A DNA stretch of 64,000 nucleotides from the NCBI RefSeq assembly GCF_024139115.2, contig NC_085140.1:464473506-464537505 (forward strand), written 5' to 3'. The position numbers and the translations under genes are program-made. The stretch comes from Armigeres subalbatus. Lineage: Eukaryota > Arthropoda > Insecta > Diptera > Culicidae. Under the pieces are notes generated by a model. That model had not been told where the DNA came from. It did not search any database and saw nothing but the letters and a program-made list of their open reading frames with translations. Below are positions 62,790 through 64,000 of this stretch, piece after piece; position 1 is the first letter of the stretch; every line of letters starts with the position of its first letter.

Positions 62790-64000
62790 GTGCAAGCCGA
62801 GCCTCCCAGACGAGTACCAGTTACTCAAACTACACCAACTACTACCCTACCACCACACGACTACAACACGACCAACAGCCAAGCCATACGAAACACCCAA
62901 ACAGCAGATGAGCATCCGAGTAGTCGGGGCCCCACCAGTGCGGACGTTACACCCCAACCGGAACTGGTGGACAACCCTCGGCGCTCGGACGCTGACCCTG
63001 CCAGCCAGGACCAGCCAAGATCGTCGAAGGACAACGTGGGAAGCGAAATCTACACCTTTGGCGTACTCGGGCCGCAAAGTGCACCCCCGACGGACAACGA
63101 GGGAAGTCAAATGCAAGCGCAAAACACAAGCGCCGCACTCGCGGACGAAGCCGAAACATTCCCTCCATTAGAAGCTGGTATAACCGCCGACCTCTACGAC
63201 GTACTCCACAAAAAACGGTACGGCCCCAACGCCGTCATCCTACCTGGTACGTCCCACGTGAGTATCGCCACCACAACCACAGTTGACCGCGGCGAGGGAC
63301 CTGCCTCCGGAAGAGCTCTGGGGGGGAGCACACCTTCGCCACATACGCGGTCCAACACCTCTTTTTGCTCGTCGCCTCCCCCATCTCTGCCGGTTGCGGG
63401 TTCCAGACCAGTGACCCCAGCCAACCGCTTTCCAACTCCAAGCAACCCACCACCGCAAGCCCAACTACAGTCAAGACCACCGAACTCTCGCAAAACGACC
63501 CTAGCACTTCAATGGAACACAAATGGCTTTTACAACAACATCGCTGACCTGGAGCTGCTGGTAGCCAATGCCGAACCTGTGGTTATCGCCCTCCAAGAGA
63601 TCCATAGAGTGACGCCCGATGCCATGAACCGGTCACTAGGTGGCCGATATAAATGGAAAACGGAGGTAAGTCAGAACGTGTACCGATCCGTTGCTATTGG
63701 AGTGTTAGAAGATGTTCCCGCCTCTGTAATCCCCGTTGATGCGGAATTCCCCATGGTGGCGGTCAGGATAGAATGGCCGTTCCCAGTAACTATCGCTTCC
63801 GTCTACATTCCCAACGGCAAGATCGACAACCTGCTAAACAAATTGGCGAAGATCCTCGAAAAGTTGCCGGCGCCAATGTTGATCCTCGGTGACGTCAACG
63901 GCTACCACTCCTCTTGGGGTAGCCGCTCTGACAACACGCGCGGAAACATCATCTTCAACGCAGCCACCGACGCAGGTCTGATCGTCCTCAACGATGGCAC
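62790..64000 (+). CDS. copy 16 ORF2, N-terminal part, no AUG at the start
   Basis: One open frame from about 62790 to the window end. Alignment with copy 12 puts GTG (62790) where copy 12 has the ORF2 ATG; the ATGs at 62785 and 62788 are in another frame. The N-terminal extension has SSRGPTSADVTPQPE, VLGPQ..PPTDNEG, LYDVLHKKRYGPN and ALGGSTPSP. EN starts at LALQWNTNGFYNNIADLELL (63501), then ALQEIHR and GDVNGYHSSWGS. RT and RNase H lie beyond the window. The first in-frame ATG I find is inside the extension near 63108, so either translation starts there or it uses a non-AUG or reinitiation mechanism. Confidence 0.85.
   Translation, partial: MQAEPPRRVPVTQTTPTTTLPPHDYNTTNSQAIRNTQTADEHPSSRGPTSADVTPQPELVDNPRRSDADPASQDQPRSSKDNVGSEIYTFGVLGPQSAPPTDNEGSQMQAQNTSAALADEAETFPPLEAGITADLYDVLHKKRYGPNAVILPGTSHVSIATTTTVDRGEGPASGRALGGSTPSPHTRSNTSFCSSPPPSLPVAGSRPVTPANRFPTPSNPPPQAQLQSRPPNSRKTTLALQWNTNGFYNNIADLELLVANAEPVVIALQEIHRVTPDAMNRSLGGRYKWKTEVSQNVYRSVAIGVLEDVPASVIPVDAEFPMVAVRIEWPFPVTIASVYIPNGKIDNLLNKLAKILEKLPAPMLILGDVNGYHSSWGSRSDNTRGNIIFNAATDAGLIVLNDG
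62916..62988 (+). ncRNA. four-helix hairpin motif, instance 16
   Basis: P1 CCGAG/CTCGG, P2 GTCGGGG/CCTCGGC, P3 ACCAGT/ACTGGT, P4 CGG/CCG. It lies 126 bases into the ORF2 frame of copy 16, the same place as in copy 12. Confidence 0.8.

Larger units (their letters stand above)
60268..64000 (+). mobile_element. non-LTR copy 16: 5' part of a full-length-looking element
   Basis: It interrupts copy 15 without a preceding poly(A). It has a ~1.1-kb 5'UTR, intact ORF1 and an open ORF2 running off the window. It is related to copy 12 in the leader before ORF1, in ORF1, and in the ORF1-ORF2 spacing (109 bases). The exact 5' end (60265-60275) cannot be fixed without the right flank. Confidence 0.88.

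Noticed and set aside
1..64000. Telomerase-type simple repeats (TTAGG or similar)
   Set aside because: I looked for tandem runs and saw none. Isolated pentamers do not count.
1..64000. CRISPR arrays, tRNA, rRNA or bacterial operon features
   Set aside because: The repeats are retrotransposon-derived, and no cloverleaf or rRNA core sequence is recognisable.

Overview
The window looks like a heterochromatic, retrotransposon-built stretch of an arthropod (most likely insect) chromosome. No host gene, rRNA, tRNA or bacterial gene is recognisable. Nearly all of it is APE-type non-LTR retrotransposon of the I superfamily. ORF1 is a gag-like protein with three zinc knuckles. ORF2 carries endonuclease (EN), reverse transcriptase (RT), RNase H (RH) and a C-terminal Cys/His finger. 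Every copy is on the + strand. The species cannot be named from the sequence.

Layout. 1-~3753: 3' half of a Ty3/gypsy LTR retrotransposon (end of RNase H, integrase, polypurine tract, long LTR with a minisatellite). ~3754-3951: a 3' stub with a poly(A) tail (copy 0). From 3952 to 60267 lies a head-to-tail array of non-LTR copies numbered here 1 to 15: copy 1 (3952-5338 and 17345-19461), 3 (19462-21005), 4 (21006-24839), 5 (24840-~25324), 6 (~25325-26268), 7 (26269-32976), 8 (32977-36787), 9 (36788-37772), 10 (37773-~40852), 11 (~40853-44444), 12 (44445-51354), 13 (51355-55428), 14 (55429-59091), 15 (59092-~60267). Each copy ends in AATAAA plus an A-rich or TAA-rich tail. The tail abuts directly, with no spacer, the 5' end of the next copy. 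That next copy is 5'-truncated in every case except copy 12, which keeps its 5'UTR. Two full-length-looking elements interrupt the array. Copy 2 (5339-17344) sits inside copy 1 with an 11-bp target-site duplication. Copy 16 (~60268 to beyond 64000) sits inside copy 15.

Families. Copies 3, 13 and 14 are one family, 5, 6 and 12 another, and 7 and 11 a third. Members of each group are nearly identical where they overlap, so the array has grown recently. The others are single members of related families. Copies 8 (RT-RH) and 12 (whole ORF2) have long intact reading frames. Many other copies have frameshifts, and most of those I could compare with a sister copy are one-base losses in homopolymers, so some may be assembly errors.

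The geometry (same strand, tail-to-truncated-head joints, no visible target duplications at the joints, several families mixed) is that of the HeT-A/TART/TAHRE telomere arrays of Drosophila. If it is a telomere, the chromosome end lies to the left. A second unusual feature is a ~75-nt RNA hairpin with four covarying helices, found sixteen times. It lies in the N-terminal part of ORF2 in copies 7, 12 and 16 and eleven times in the 5-kb 3'UTR of copy 2. A third is a covarying two-helix hairpin just before the poly(A) of ten copies.
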